This document shows, one piece after another, positions 27,302 through 36,345 of a stretch of DNA of 64,000 nt. Source of the stretch: Polyangium fumosum. GTDB lineage: Bacteria; Myxococcota_A; Polyangia; Polyangiales; Polyangiaceae. The stretch is from positions 51,389-115,388 of the forward strand of contig NZ_SSMQ01000038.1 of NCBI RefSeq assembly GCF_005144585.1. The letters are read 5' to 3'. The notes under the pieces were generated by a model. It saw nothing but the letters and a program-made list of their open reading frames with translations. It ran no database searches and was not told where the DNA came from. The translations under genes and the position numbers were made by a program. Positions within the stretch are counted from its first letter, which is position 1. Each line of letters begins with the position of its first letter.

Positions 27302-30300
27302 CGACGAGCCTCCTCCTCGAACATCACGGGCGACGACGCCCAGTCCACCGGCGCGTGCCGATCGTCCCCTCGCACCAGGGTCGATCCCGCCGGCATGCCG
27401 CGTCGATCCACCACGATCGGAGGCTCCGGCTCGAACAGCGATTTCCCTTCCCGCGCGAGCGTCGGGAGCAGACCGAGCAGCACCGCGATCGAGAGCTCGA
27501 TCGGGCCGAGCGGCGTCGTGCCGAGCACGCGGCGTAGACCCGGCAGGCCGAGCGCCGCCGCCTGCAGACCGAGGCTCGCGACGAGCGCGCGGTGGAGCTC
27601 CGGGTTCGGCTGCGACCCGCTCGATCGGCACGAGCGTGCGTGAAGGAGCTGCGCCACGACGAGCGACGCGAACGACATCGTGCGGGCCCGCGGCAGGCTC
27701 GCGCCGGGCCCGATCGCTCCGATGCCGTACGCAGCGAGCGAGATCGCCGCCATCTTCGAGGCCTCGCGCGCGAGCTTCTTGCCACGCGCGGGCCCGAAGA
27801 GCGGCGCCTGCGGGTCGCGCGGGGGCCTGCGCATGACGTCCGCGTCCGCAGGCTCGATCGCCAGCGCGAGCGCGGGGGCGACGTCCGTCAGCATGTTGAT
27901 CCAGAGGAGCTGCAGCGGCCCGAGCGGCTCGGCGCCGACGACCGAGCCGGCGAGCATGACCATCACCTCGCTCGCGTTCGTCGCGACGAGGTACTCGATC
28001 GCGCGCCGCACGTTGTCGTAGAGCCTTCGCCCCTCGCTCACCGCGTCCGCGAGGCTGCCGAGGTCGTCGTGCGCGAGCACCACGTCCGCGACCGCGCGCG
28101 CGATATCCGTCCCGCGCTCGCCCATCGCCACGCCGACGTCCGCGGCCTTGAGGGCCGGCCCGTCGTTCACCCCGTCGCCCGTCATCGCCACGATCGCGCC
28201 GCCGTCCTGCAGCTCGCGCACGACGTCGAGCTTCGCCTCGGGCGTCACGCGGCTGTAGACGTCGGGCGCGCCGATCCCCAGCTCGGCGCCGATCGCCTGC
28301 GCGGTCCGCGCTTGATCGCCCGTCAGCATCATCGTCCGCACGCCCGCGCCTGCGAGCACCGCGAGCGCCTCGCGCACGCCACGCCGCGGCGGATCCCGCA
28401 TCCCGACGAGGCCCGCGAGCACGAGCGGCGCTTCGTGCGTTTGCTTTGGATCACCATCTTTCCGCCACGCGAGCGCGAGCACGCGCAACCCCCGCGACGC
28501 CATCGCCTCGTTCATCGCGAGCAGGTGCGCGCGCTCGGACGGCTCCACGCTCGCGCGCTCGATCACCGGCTCCGGCGCGCCCTTCACGAGCTCGATCCGA
28601 CCGAGCTCCGGGTGCTCGTGCACCGTGACCATGAACGGCCGCTCTGCGCTGCGACGCTCCTCGCGCACCCGCTTCGCCGCGCCTCTCCGCCGACGCACCG
28701 GGTAGCCGATCGCCATCGCGAACTCGACGAGCGCCCGCTCCGTGCCGCTGCCGCTCGTGATCGCGTCGCGCTCGTCGAGCTCCACGTCCGCGTTCAGCGC
28801 CGCGATGCGCCCGATCTCCCGCAGCGACGAGACCGGCACGCGCCGGCCGTCTTCACCGACCAGCCCGAGCGACGGAGGCGCCCCGTTCTCGCTCGACGGC
28901 GCGCCGTACTCGACCCGCACGAGCCCCTCGTCCGGCAGGAACACCTCCGCGACGCGCATGCGGTTCTCGGTCAACGTCCCGGTCTTGTCCGCGCACACCA
29001 CGCTCACCGCGCCGAGCGTCTCGGCCGCCGCGAGCCTGCGGATCACGATGCCCTTGCGGTTCAGCCGCTGGCTCGCGAGCGCGAGCGCCGTCGTCCCGAC
29101 CGCGGGGAACCCCTCGGGGATCGCCGCCACGCCGAGCGCCACGGCCGAGCGCGCGAGCGCCGCGAGCGGCTGACCTCGCAAGAGCCCGAGCGCCGTCACC
29201 GCGATCGAGCTCCCGAACGCGAGCGTCGCCACCCTGCGCCCGAGCTGATCGAGCTGCTGCTCGAGCGGCGCTGCGCGATCGGCCGTGTGCGACAGCGCGC
29301 GCTGGATCGCGCCGAGCTCCGTCGCGCTGCCCGTCGCCACGACGACCGCGCGCGCGCTGCCCGTCGCCACGACCGTGCCCGCGTAGAGCATGTCGTCGCG
29401 ATCCGCGACCGGCGCGTCCTCGACCACCGCGGCCGTCTCCTTCTCCGCCGGCTCGCTCTCGCCCGTCAGCGTGCTCTCGTCGACCGTCAGATCCGTGGCC
29501 TCCACGATCCGCGCGTCCGCCGCGATCGCATCCCCGGCGCGCACGCAGAGCACGTCGCCCGGAACGACCTCGCTCGCCGCGACCGTCGTCTCCACGCCGT
29601 CGCGCAGCACGCGCGCCCACTCCACGCGGAACTTGCTCCACGCGTCGAGCAGCTCCTCCGCGCGTGACTCCGTGAAATATCCGACGACCACGTTCGAGCC
29701 CACGACGAGCAGGATCGCGCCTGCTTCCAGCAGATCGCCGAGCAGCACCGAGAGCCCCGCGGCGCCCGCGAGCAACGCCGTCGGCACCGTGAAGATCTGG
29801 CCCGTGAGGATCTCCAGCGCCGTGCGCGGCGCGATGCCGGCGAGCACGTTCGGGCCGACCTCGCGCAGGATCCGGTGCGCCTCGGTCGCCGTGAGGCCGC
29901 GCTGCAGATCCACCGAGAACGCCTGCGTGAGCTCGTCGATCGAGCGCGCGTGCCACGGCGTCACGGGCGTCGTGTCGTCCTCGTCGTCGGCGCTGCCGTT
30001 CGCTCCGTACGCACGGATCATGTCGCGCGCCGAGGCGGCCGCGCTCTCGGCGATCCGCGACAGCGAGGGCGGCGGCGGCCCCTGCGAGTCCTCGTGTTCG
30101 GCCAGGATCGACAGCACCTCGGCGCGCGTCGTCGGCGCGTTCGGCGCGAGCACGCAGAGCACCGTCCCCGTATGCTCGTTGGCTCGCGCCTCCACGACGC
30201 CCGGAAGCTCGCCCAGGGCGCGCTCGATCCGCCTCGCGCGCACGGGCTCTCCGAAGAGCCCGGCCACCTCGACCCTGAGGCGCTGCGCGCTGTGCACCAC

Positions 30301-30366
30301 GCGCCCAGAGGGCTTGCCAACATGTCCCAATGGCGCGCGCCCTCGGGCGAGGGCGCGCCACTTCAT
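27298..30366 (-). CDS. P-type (E1-E2) cation-transporting ATPase
   Basis: A membrane pump of about 1,022 residues. The N-terminus carries an HMA-like fold without CxxC (RLRVEVAGLFGEPVRARRIERAL). VDESTLTGESEPAEK is the actuator-domain TGES motif, PEGFPA in the fourth helix is the ion-path motif (PEGLPA in SERCA), DKTGTLTEN carries the phosphorylated Asp460, and TGDGVND closes the hinge. The sequence ends with a set of hydrophobic helices. PEGFPA places it near P2-type or CtpI/CtpF-like pumps; the ion is not predictable by eye. An ATG at 30366 is chosen; a GTG at 30438 would add 24 Arg-rich residues. It is followed by two coupled accessory genes. Confidence 0.9.
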   Translation of the reverse strand: MKWRALARGRAPLGHVGKPSGRVVHSAQRLRVEVAGLFGEPVRARRIERALGELPGVVEARANEHTGTVLCVLAPNAPTTRAEVLSILAEHEDSQGPPPPSLSRIAESAAASARDMIRAYGANGSADDEDDTTPVTPWHARSIDELTQAFSVDLQRGLTATEAHRILREVGPNVLAGIAPRTALEILTGQIFTVPTALLAGAAGLSVLLGDLLEAGAILLVVGSNVVVGYFTESRAEELLDAWSKFRVEWARVLRDGVETTVAASEVVPGDVLCVRAGDAIAADARIVEATDLTVDESTLTGESEPAEKETAAVVEDAPVADRDDMLYAGTVVATGSARAVVVATGSATELGAIQRALSHTADRAAPLEQQLDQLGRRVATLAFGSSIAVTALGLLRGQPLAALARSAVALGVAAIPEGFPAVGTTALALASQRLNRKGIVIRRLAAAETLGAVSVVCADKTGTLTENRMRVAEVFLPDEGLVRVEYGAPSSENGAPPSLGLVGEDGRRVPVSSLREIGRIAALNADVELDERDAITSGSGTERALVEFAMAIGYPVRRRRGAAKRVREERRSAERPFMVTVHEHPELGRIELVKGAPEPVIERASVEPSERAHLLAMNEAMASRGLRVLALAWRKDGDPKQTHEAPLVLAGLVGMRDPPRRGVREALAVLAGAGVRTMMLTGDQARTAQAIGAELGIGAPDVYSRVTPEAKLDVVRELQDGGAIVAMTGDGVNDGPALKAADVGVAMGERGTDIARAVADVVLAHDDLGSLADAVSEGRRLYDNVRRAIEYLVATNASEVMVMLAGSVVGAEPLGPLQLLWINMLTDVAPALALAIEPADADVMRRPPRDPQAPLFGPARGKKLAREASKMAAISLAAYGIGAIGPGASLPRARTMSFASLVVAQLLHARSCRSSGSQPNPELHRALVASLGLQAAALGLPGLRRVLGTTPLGPIELSIAVLLGLLPTLAREGKSLFEPEPPIVVDRRGMPAGSTLVRGDDRHAPVDWASSPVMFEEEARR

Positions 30367-30468
30367 GATCGCCGAACGCACTCGGGGGCGCGCACGCAAA
30401 GAGCGATCCACGGCGCGATCGAGCGGCCGCGACCGCACGGCAGGCGGGCTCTTCGGAGCTTTTGGCGG

Positions 30469-31779
30469 CTAGTTCGGCGTGAACGAGATCCAGGCGCCGT
30501 CGAGCCACGTGTCGTCTTGCGAGAACGCGCCGACGTAGCTCGCCTTCGTATCGAAGAAGCCGTCGCTCGGCGGCGTCGCGGCGCCCGTCGTGAGCGTCGC
30601 CTTCGGCCGGAAATCAGGCGCTTGCCGATCGTAGGGCGCGACGAGCATGGGGTCCGTCTCGGCGTTGCCGGCGTCCAGGAACCACTTGACCTCGTCGAAG
30701 CCCATGTCGTCGTCCTTCTCGGAGCCCGTGCCGTCCGGCGTCTCCACGTACGCGATGTTTTGCGCGAGATTTCCGTGGAAGATGGACGCTTCGAGGTTCA
30801 CGGACGTGGGCGCGTCTCGCACATCGACGCCCGCCTCGAAGCCCGTGGCGACGATGTTGTACAGGTTCGCCCTCGTCGCGCGGCGCAGGAGCATCGCGTA
30901 TTGCTGCTTGTCGACGTCCACGTTCTTGCCGATGAGCGTCGCGTTGTAGATCGTGGGCTCGGAGAGCGGCGCGTTCGTCGTGCCCATCGCGTCGTTGTCG
31001 CCCTCGAAGCCGTTCGTGTCGTCCACGGCGGCCGGATCCTGCTGGACCACGACGAACTGGAGGTTTCCAGTATACCCGAGATCCCAGTCGATCCCGTCGT
31101 CCTGGTTGTACGTGCAGACCAGGTGCTTCGCGTTCACCGTGCCACCGAAGAACTCGAAGCAATCGTCGAGCGTGTAGCGGACCTGGACGTAATCGACGGT
31201 CGTCCCGCTGCCGACGCCGGCGAACGTGAGCCCGTTGATCTCGTTGTCCGTCGAAAGGAGAATGCCGCCGAACTCGATCCGCACGTACTTCAGCACGCCG
31301 CTGTTGTCGGCCGGGTCGGTCCCGCCGTACTCGGTCTCCGCGGTCGCCTCGATTCCCTCGACGTTCGCTTTTCCGCCGGGCACGTTGATCGGCGCTTTTC
31401 CGAGCAGGATGACGCCGCCCCAGTCGCCGGCCGTGCGGTCCCCGGGCTCGGCGCGGCTCGTGAAAACAATGGGCTCGTCTTTCGTGCCCTCGGCGTGGAT
31501 ACGAGCGCCCGGGTCGATGACGAGCGTGCCGAGCGTGGACTTGTCGCCCTTGATCGTGGTACCCGGCTCGATCGTGAGCGTCGCGCCCGCGCGCACGTGC
31601 ACGATTCCCTTCAACAGCCAGTCCTGGTCGGCCGTGAGCGTCAGATCCGACGTGATGCTCGCCGGGATCTCGTTGTTCTTCGCGGGGGGCGTCGGACTTT
31701 CTCCATTTTCGTCCCCGCCGCAGCCCATCAGACTGGCCGCGACAAGCGCGCTCGTCGCAAGCAATACCTTCGATCGCAT
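30469..31779 (-). CDS. Right-handed beta-helix lipoprotein linked to TonB receptor
   Basis: A 436-residue lipoprotein. The signal peptide ends at lipobox LMGC (Cys20), and the ATG at 31779 follows GGAGGAATCACCCACC. Repeating blocks such as LTLTADQDWLLKGIVHVRAGATLTIEPGTTIKGD (in pieces), LVIDPGARIHAEGTKDEPIVFTS and WGGVILLGKAPIN are those of beta-helix proteins common beside TonB-dependent receptors in proteobacteria. Acidic residues are frequent in the helix corners. It lies 84 bp downstream of the receptor gene on the same strand. It probably sits on the outer membrane and aids ligand capture; the ligand is unknown. A weak copy of the CGTGAC-like repeat lies just upstream. Confidence 0.85.
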   Translation of the reverse strand: MRSKVLLATSALVAASLMGCGGDENGESPTPPAKNNEIPASITSDLTLTADQDWLLKGIVHVRAGATLTIEPGTTIKGDKSTLGTLVIDPGARIHAEGTKDEPIVFTSRAEPGDRTAGDWGGVILLGKAPINVPGGKANVEGIEATAETEYGGTDPADNSGVLKYVRIEFGGILLSTDNEINGLTFAGVGSGTTVDYVQVRYTLDDCFEFFGGTVNAKHLVCTYNQDDGIDWDLGYTGNLQFVVVQQDPAAVDDTNGFEGDNDAMGTTNAPLSEPTIYNATLIGKNVDVDKQQYAMLLRRATRANLYNIVATGFEAGVDVRDAPTSVNLEASIFHGNLAQNIAYVETPDGTGSEKDDDMGFDEVKWFLDAGNAETDPMLVAPYDRQAPDFRPKATLTTGAATPPSDGFFDTKASYVGAFSQDDTWLDGAWISFTPN

Positions 31780-31840
31780 GGTGGGTGATTCCTCCGCCCG
31801 CGCATTCTGGTCATGCCGCGTGACGCCATTGCAGGGCGCG

Positions 31841-31863
31841 CGTAACGATTTCGCGACAAGCCG
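31841..31863 (-). promoter_or_regulatory. Weak 11-bp-phased operator-like site
   Basis: On the plus strand, CGTAAC-N5-CGCGA resembles the CGTGAC-N5-CGTGA sites near the regulator and tonB genes, about 60 bp upstream of the beta-helix lipoprotein start. It is degenerate, so the call is tentative. Confidence 0.3.
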
Positions 31864-34752
31864 TCAATTCTGGATGGTGGCGCTCAAGGTGAACGTCGCG
31901 CCAGGCTGGTATTGCTGCACCACGTTCGTCAAATCGGCGACCGTGGAATTCGGGATCGAGGCCTCGCTCGGTCCCTGCGTGAACACGACCGGCGCGAGCA
32001 GGAGGTTCTCGGCCGCGAGCTTCAGGTCCACGTGCTTGCCGATGCGCTGCGCGACAGTCACGTCGAGCAGGTGGCGCGGCTGCTCGTAGACGTCCGGCAG
32101 CCCGAGCGAGCCCACCTGCGCGATACGCCGGCCATAGACGTTGTAAAGCACGCGCAGCCGCGTGCCACGCTTCTCGCTGGCGTAATCGAGGCCCGCATTC
32201 ACCACGTACGGCGATTGCCCCGCGAGCGGGCGAACGTTGTTCGTCTGCACGCTCGTCCCCGCCTCGTCGAGGGAGACCCGCGAGTACACAAGCGTGAGGT
32301 TCGCGAGCACGCCGAGGTCGGCGAGGACAGGGGTGATGAAGCCGAGGTTCTTTCGCAACTCGAGCTCAATGCCCGCATTTTGCGCCCCCTTTGCGTTCTG
32401 GTACGACACGATACCGCGATTCGAGGGCTTGATGATCTGCTCGATCGGCTTCGTGAAATCCTTGTAGAACACGCTGATGGCCGCGACCTCGGCGAGCGTC
32501 GGGAAAAACTCGAAGCGGAGGTCCGCGTTCACGATCGTGGTGCGGTCGAGGTCGGGGTTGCCCTGGATCTCGCGGGCGCCGAAGTAATCGGTGAACGAGA
32601 ACGGCGCGAGCTCGCGGAGCTGGGGACGCGCGACCGTACGCGTCACGGAGGCGCGCAGGTTCGAGCGCTCGTTCGTCTTGAAGACGAGCCCGAGCGAGGG
32701 GAGCAAATCCGTCGTGGAGAGCTCGACCTGCTTCGGCAGGAGCGTCGACGGATCGACCGTATCGAGCTTTTGAGACGATGCCTCGACCCGCGCTCCGAGC
32801 ACGACGCGCATCCAAGGACGGATCGAGGTGTCCGTCATGAAGTACCCCGAGAACACGCGCTGCGTGGCGTCGTACGTGTCGGTCGGCCTCGTGTACTCTG
32901 CCAGGGAGAGGACGCGCCCGATGTTTTCGTTCGTGAAGAGCTGATCCGCTGGGAGCGAGAATGCGGCCGCGTCCTCCGGCGTCTCCGCGATCGGAATGTA
33001 CCGCAGGCGGCGCGCCTCGAAGGCGCGGTCGCGTCCCTGCACGAGCGCACCCACCTTCACCCGCGTCGGCGCGTCGCCCCTCACGATGGGCTGCGTGTAA
33101 TGCACGGCGCCGCCGATCGCTGTCTCCGCCTGGTTCGCATAAAAATGCAAGCCGGAGAGCGTCGTGCTTTGCCACGCCCTCCGCCCCGCGTCGTCGAGAT
33201 ACACGTTCTCGCGCGTACCCGGCTCGTCGCTCGTCGCGAGCGACGTCGTCAGGTTCCATTCGAGCGTCGCGTCGTTCGCCTTGCGGAGCTTGTGCTCGCC
33301 GGCGAGCTGGCCGAACGTGAGCGAGCGGCTCACGAAACGGAGGCGCGTATCGAAGAACGTGCGCCCGGGGCCACCTTCCTCGCTGAGCCCCGAGATCTCG
33401 CGCGCCTCGTTCTCGGAAGAACGGCTGTGCAGACCAATAAGCGAGACCTTGTGGTCCCTCGCGTACCTGTACGTGAGGCCCGCGAATCCGCCCCACGAGA
33501 CGACGTCGAGCCCTGTATCCACGCGGTAATCGTTCTGCGGCTTCAGATCGTCCGACACGTTGGTATCGATCGTCAGCGTCCGGAGGATCTCGCCCTGCCG
33601 GATCTGGAACCGCCGCCCGTACGTCAGCGCCGCCATGTACCCGAGCTCGTGATCCGAGCCGAGCCTGTGCGTATTGCCGATCGTGAGGTTGCCGCTCATG
33701 TTCGGCAGTGCGGTCGTGCGCGAGGTCGTCATCGGGCGGTTGAGCACGCGGCCGAGCTCATTGGCCTCACGCGAAGACATGAGCGAGCCGTCCGGCTTCT
33801 CCTCGCCCTTGCCGACCTTGGAATCGGTCGGGAAGCCCGGCGGCAGCGCCCGCGTCCCGTCGTCGATGCCGAGGAAATCGGTCCCGCCGCCCGCGTACGT
33901 GAGTCGATTGCGGAACGTCGTCTCCGTGTTTGCCCCGAGGTAAAACGTGCCGCTGATCGTGAACCTCTCGGGCAATTCGCGCGTCGTCACGCGCACCGAG
34001 CCGCCCGTGAAATCGCCCGGCATGTCGGGCGTGAACGTCTTGATGATCGTCAGATCGCTGAGGACCGTCGTCGGGAACAAATCGAAGGGCACGGCCTGCC
34101 GGTCCGGCTCGGGGCTCGGCAGCGGCACGCCATTCAAGAGCGCATTCGTGTACCTGTCGCCGAGGCCGCGCACGTACACGTACCGCTGCCCGACGACGGA
34201 CGCGCCGACCACACGCCGCGCCGCGTCCGCCGCATTGCGATCCGGCGTCCGCGCGATCTCCTGCGCGCTCACCGCGTCACCCGTGTGCGCCGCGTTCTTT
34301 CGAAGCAACGTCTGCGCCGCCGCCGAAGCCCGATCCGGGTCCGCCTCGATCTCGACGACGATCTCCTGCTTGCTCTCCTCGGTCGACAGCACGACGTCGA
34401 CCTTTTCGACGGCGCTGGCCGTCACGCGCACGTTCTGCACGCGTTGCGCCTTGTAGAGCTGATAAAAGACGCGCAGCTCGTAGGTGCCCGGCGCGAGCTC
34501 CAGCCGATATCGACCGTCGAAATCCGCGATCGCCTTCTTGTTCGTCCCAACGACCGAGACCTGCGCGTCGATCACGGGCTCCTTCGTCTTCCCGTCCGTG
34601 ACGACGCCCCAGATGACGCCCTTTCCGGCGGGCGCGGGGCGGGACGGGTCCTCCTCGCCGAGGAGCGCCTCGTCCGCGCCCTCCTGGGCCAGCGCGAGCG
34701 CCGGGAGGAAAAGCGTGAGCGCCGAGGCGAGTGTCGCAATGGTTTTTCGCAT
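31864..34752 (-). CDS. TonB-dependent outer-membrane receptor
   Basis: A 962-residue receptor. The signal peptide (MRKTIATLASALTLFLPALALA) is followed by a carboxypeptidase-regulatory-like domain (GVIWGVVTDGKTKEPVIDAQVSV, about residues 45-130) and the plug (about 150-270: DAVSAQEIARTPDRNAADAARRV, YVYVRGLGDRYTNALLNGVPLP in pieces). The remaining residues form a beta-barrel with alternating strands, ending in FTLSATIQN. This plan fits receptors importing siderophores, carbohydrates or other ligands by TonB energy. The ATG at 34752 is 8 bp after the exbD2 stop, so the gene is part of the tonB operon. The ligand is not deducible. It is full length with no frameshift. Confidence 0.92.
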   Translation of the reverse strand: MRKTIATLASALTLFLPALALAQEGADEALLGEEDPSRPAPAGKGVIWGVVTDGKTKEPVIDAQVSVVGTNKKAIADFDGRYRLELAPGTYELRVFYQLYKAQRVQNVRVTASAVEKVDVVLSTEESKQEIVVEIEADPDRASAAAQTLLRKNAAHTGDAVSAQEIARTPDRNAADAARRVVGASVVGQRYVYVRGLGDRYTNALLNGVPLPSPEPDRQAVPFDLFPTTVLSDLTIIKTFTPDMPGDFTGGSVRVTTRELPERFTISGTFYLGANTETTFRNRLTYAGGGTDFLGIDDGTRALPPGFPTDSKVGKGEEKPDGSLMSSREANELGRVLNRPMTTSRTTALPNMSGNLTIGNTHRLGSDHELGYMAALTYGRRFQIRQGEILRTLTIDTNVSDDLKPQNDYRVDTGLDVVSWGGFAGLTYRYARDHKVSLIGLHSRSSENEAREISGLSEEGGPGRTFFDTRLRFVSRSLTFGQLAGEHKLRKANDATLEWNLTTSLATSDEPGTRENVYLDDAGRRAWQSTTLSGLHFYANQAETAIGGAVHYTQPIVRGDAPTRVKVGALVQGRDRAFEARRLRYIPIAETPEDAAAFSLPADQLFTNENIGRVLSLAEYTRPTDTYDATQRVFSGYFMTDTSIRPWMRVVLGARVEASSQKLDTVDPSTLLPKQVELSTTDLLPSLGLVFKTNERSNLRASVTRTVARPQLRELAPFSFTDYFGAREIQGNPDLDRTTIVNADLRFEFFPTLAEVAAISVFYKDFTKPIEQIIKPSNRGIVSYQNAKGAQNAGIELELRKNLGFITPVLADLGVLANLTLVYSRVSLDEAGTSVQTNNVRPLAGQSPYVVNAGLDYASEKRGTRLRVLYNVYGRRIAQVGSLGLPDVYEQPRHLLDVTVAQRIGKHVDLKLAAENLLLAPVVFTQGPSEASIPNSTVADLTNVVQQYQPGATFTLSATIQN

Positions 34753-34759
34753 GGAAGAA

Positions 34760-35197
34760 TCAGCCGCCGAGCTTCTCGGTCAAGATTGCAATGCCCTTGG
34801 CCCCACCCCTCTTCGCGATATCCATCACCTCGACGGTAATCCCGTACGGCGCGTCGTCCGCCGCGTCGAAGTAGAGGAGCTTGTCGGCGCGCGCCGCGAA
34901 GATCCGCGTGAGGCGATCCCGCAGCTCGGCGCGCGAGACCTCGGTCTGGTTGATGCGGATCGCGCCCTTCCCGTCCACCGTGAGCACCACGGGTTTGTCC
35001 GCGTCCGGGGGCGGCGGCTCGTTCTTCGCGTCGTCGTCCTTCTTCGGCAGGTTCAGCCATAGCTGCTTGTTGAGCAGCGGCGTCACCACCATGAAGATGA
35101 TGAGCAGCACGAGGACCACGTCGACGAGCGGCGTGACGTTCATCGTGGGCGCGATGGCGCCGCCCTTTTTCCCGCCCGAGGAGACGTTCATCCCCAT
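34760..35197 (-). CDS. exbD: ExbD/TolR biopolymer transport protein (second copy)
   Basis: A 145-residue protein of the ExbD/TolR family. A single N-terminal helix (MNVTPLVDVVLVLLIIFMVVTPLL) contains the conserved aspartate (VTPLVD) that passes protons. A periplasmic domain follows (VVLTVDGKGAIRINQTEVSRAELRDRL). The ATG at 35197 follows GGAGGAGAGC and is 3 bp from the stop of the first exbD. It differs strongly from the first copy in the periplasmic part, so it is not a recent duplicate. Two ExbD paralogues may form a mixed complex with ExbB. Confidence 0.9.
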   Translation of the reverse strand: MGMNVSSGGKKGGAIAPTMNVTPLVDVVLVLLIIFMVVTPLLNKQLWLNLPKKDDDAKNEPPPPDADKPVVLTVDGKGAIRINQTEVSRAELRDRLTRIFAARADKLLYFDAADDAPYGITVEVMDIAKRGGAKGIAILTEKLGG

Positions 35198-35199
35198 GG

Positions 35200-35646
35200 C
35201 TAGCTCTCCTCCCCCGCGCCGCCCTTGCCTTTTTGGCTCACGCTGAGCGCGACGCCCGTGTATCCGGCGCGCTGGCACGCGGCGAACGCGTCACGCATCT
35301 TCGCGTATTGCACCGTCGCATCTCCCTTGAGGACGACGCGCCGATCCGGCTCGCTCCCGTGCATCGATTTCAATCGCGCCTCGAGCGCCGGCACGTCCGC
35401 GAGGACCTCCTTTTCGAGGAAGAGGTTGCCCCGCGCGGTGAGCGTCACGGTGATCGGATCGAGCTTCGATTTGTTCTCGTCGGGCTGAATCACGCTCGGC
35501 AGCTCCACGCGCTCGCCGTGCTCGAGCTCGGGCGCGATGACCATGAAGATGATGAGCAGCACGAGGACCACGTCGACGAGCGGCGTGATGTTGATGTCCG
35601 GCTCAGGCAGCTTCTTCGAGGATCCGCTCTTCACTTGCGCGCCCAT
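35200..35646 (-). CDS. exbD: ExbD/TolR biopolymer transport protein (first copy)
   Basis: A 148-residue protein. The helix INITPLVDVVLVLLIIFMVIAPEL carries the same ITPLVD aspartate motif, and the periplasmic domain begins LDPITVTLTARGNLFLEKEV. It ends with a GKGGAGEES tail. The ATG at 35646 lies inside the 3' end of exbB (44-bp overlap), a sign of coupled synthesis. An extension of the frame upstream of it is not credible because it runs deeper into exbB. Confidence 0.9.
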   Translation of the reverse strand: MGAQVKSGSSKKLPEPDINITPLVDVVLVLLIIFMVIAPELEHGERVELPSVIQPDENKSKLDPITVTLTARGNLFLEKEVLADVPALEARLKSMHGSEPDRRVVLKGDATVQYAKMRDAFAACQRAGYTGVALSVSQKGKGGAGEES

Positions 35647-36304
35647 GCTGGTTCTCCATGTCGTCGAGCAATTCACCCGCGCTTCGCTCGAGCGCCGTCT
35701 CGACCGCCGCGATCTTGCCCGTGAGGTAATTGAAGAAGAGCACCGACGGAATGGCCACCGTGAGGCCGAGCGCCGTCTCGATGAGCGCCTCCGAGATACC
35801 CGCGCTCACCGCGCCGAGGCCGCCCGAGCCCGTCGTCGCAATGCTCTGGAACGCCGTGATGATACCGACGACCGTACCGAGCAGCCCGACGAAGGGCGCG
35901 ACCGATCCAACCGAAGCGAGCACCGAGAGCCCGCGCCGCAAATCCGCCGAGAGCGCCTCGCGCCTGCGCTCGACCTCGCGCCGCGCGAGCTCGACCGGCG
36001 TCAGGTTGCCGGCGCCCTCGCTCTCCGCGCGGAGGAATCGACGCATCGCCGAGGAGACGAGGCGCGCGAGCGCCGAGAGACGATATCGATCCGAGACGCG
36101 GAGGAGCTCCTCCGTGTCCCAGGCGTCGAGCAGCGGCTGCGCTTCCTTCACGAAAGCACGGGTCTCGGCGTTCATGCGCGCGAGCGCGATCACCCGCTCG
36201 ACGACGACCGCGATGGTCGCGGTCGACATGAGCACCAGCACGAAGGCGATGAGCTTCGAAACGAGGCCCATGCTCGCCCAGATGTGCGCGAGATCAAATT
36301 GCAT
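35603..36304 (-). CDS. exbB: ExbB/TolQ/MotA-family proton channel
   Basis: A 233-residue inner-membrane protein with three helices: IAFVLVLMSTATIAVVVERVIAL (about residues 16-40), GLSVLASVGSVAPFVGLLGTVVGIITAF (about 120-150) and ALIETALGLTVAIPSVLFFNYL (about 172-195). The last two carry the GLLGTV and E-T-A-x-G-L motifs of ExbB. The ATG at 36304 follows AGGAGCC. With the two ExbD proteins it converts proton-motive force into TonB movement. It lies 41 bp downstream of tonB. Confidence 0.92.
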   Translation of the reverse strand: MQFDLAHIWASMGLVSKLIAFVLVLMSTATIAVVVERVIALARMNAETRAFVKEAQPLLDAWDTEELLRVSDRYRLSALARLVSSAMRRFLRAESEGAGNLTPVELARREVERRREALSADLRRGLSVLASVGSVAPFVGLLGTVVGIITAFQSIATTGSGGLGAVSAGISEALIETALGLTVAIPSVLFFNYLTGKIAAVETALERSAGELLDDMENQHGRASEERILEEAA

Positions 36305-36345
36305 GGTTTGGCTCCTTGGTCGAACGGGATTGCCCGACGACCAAA

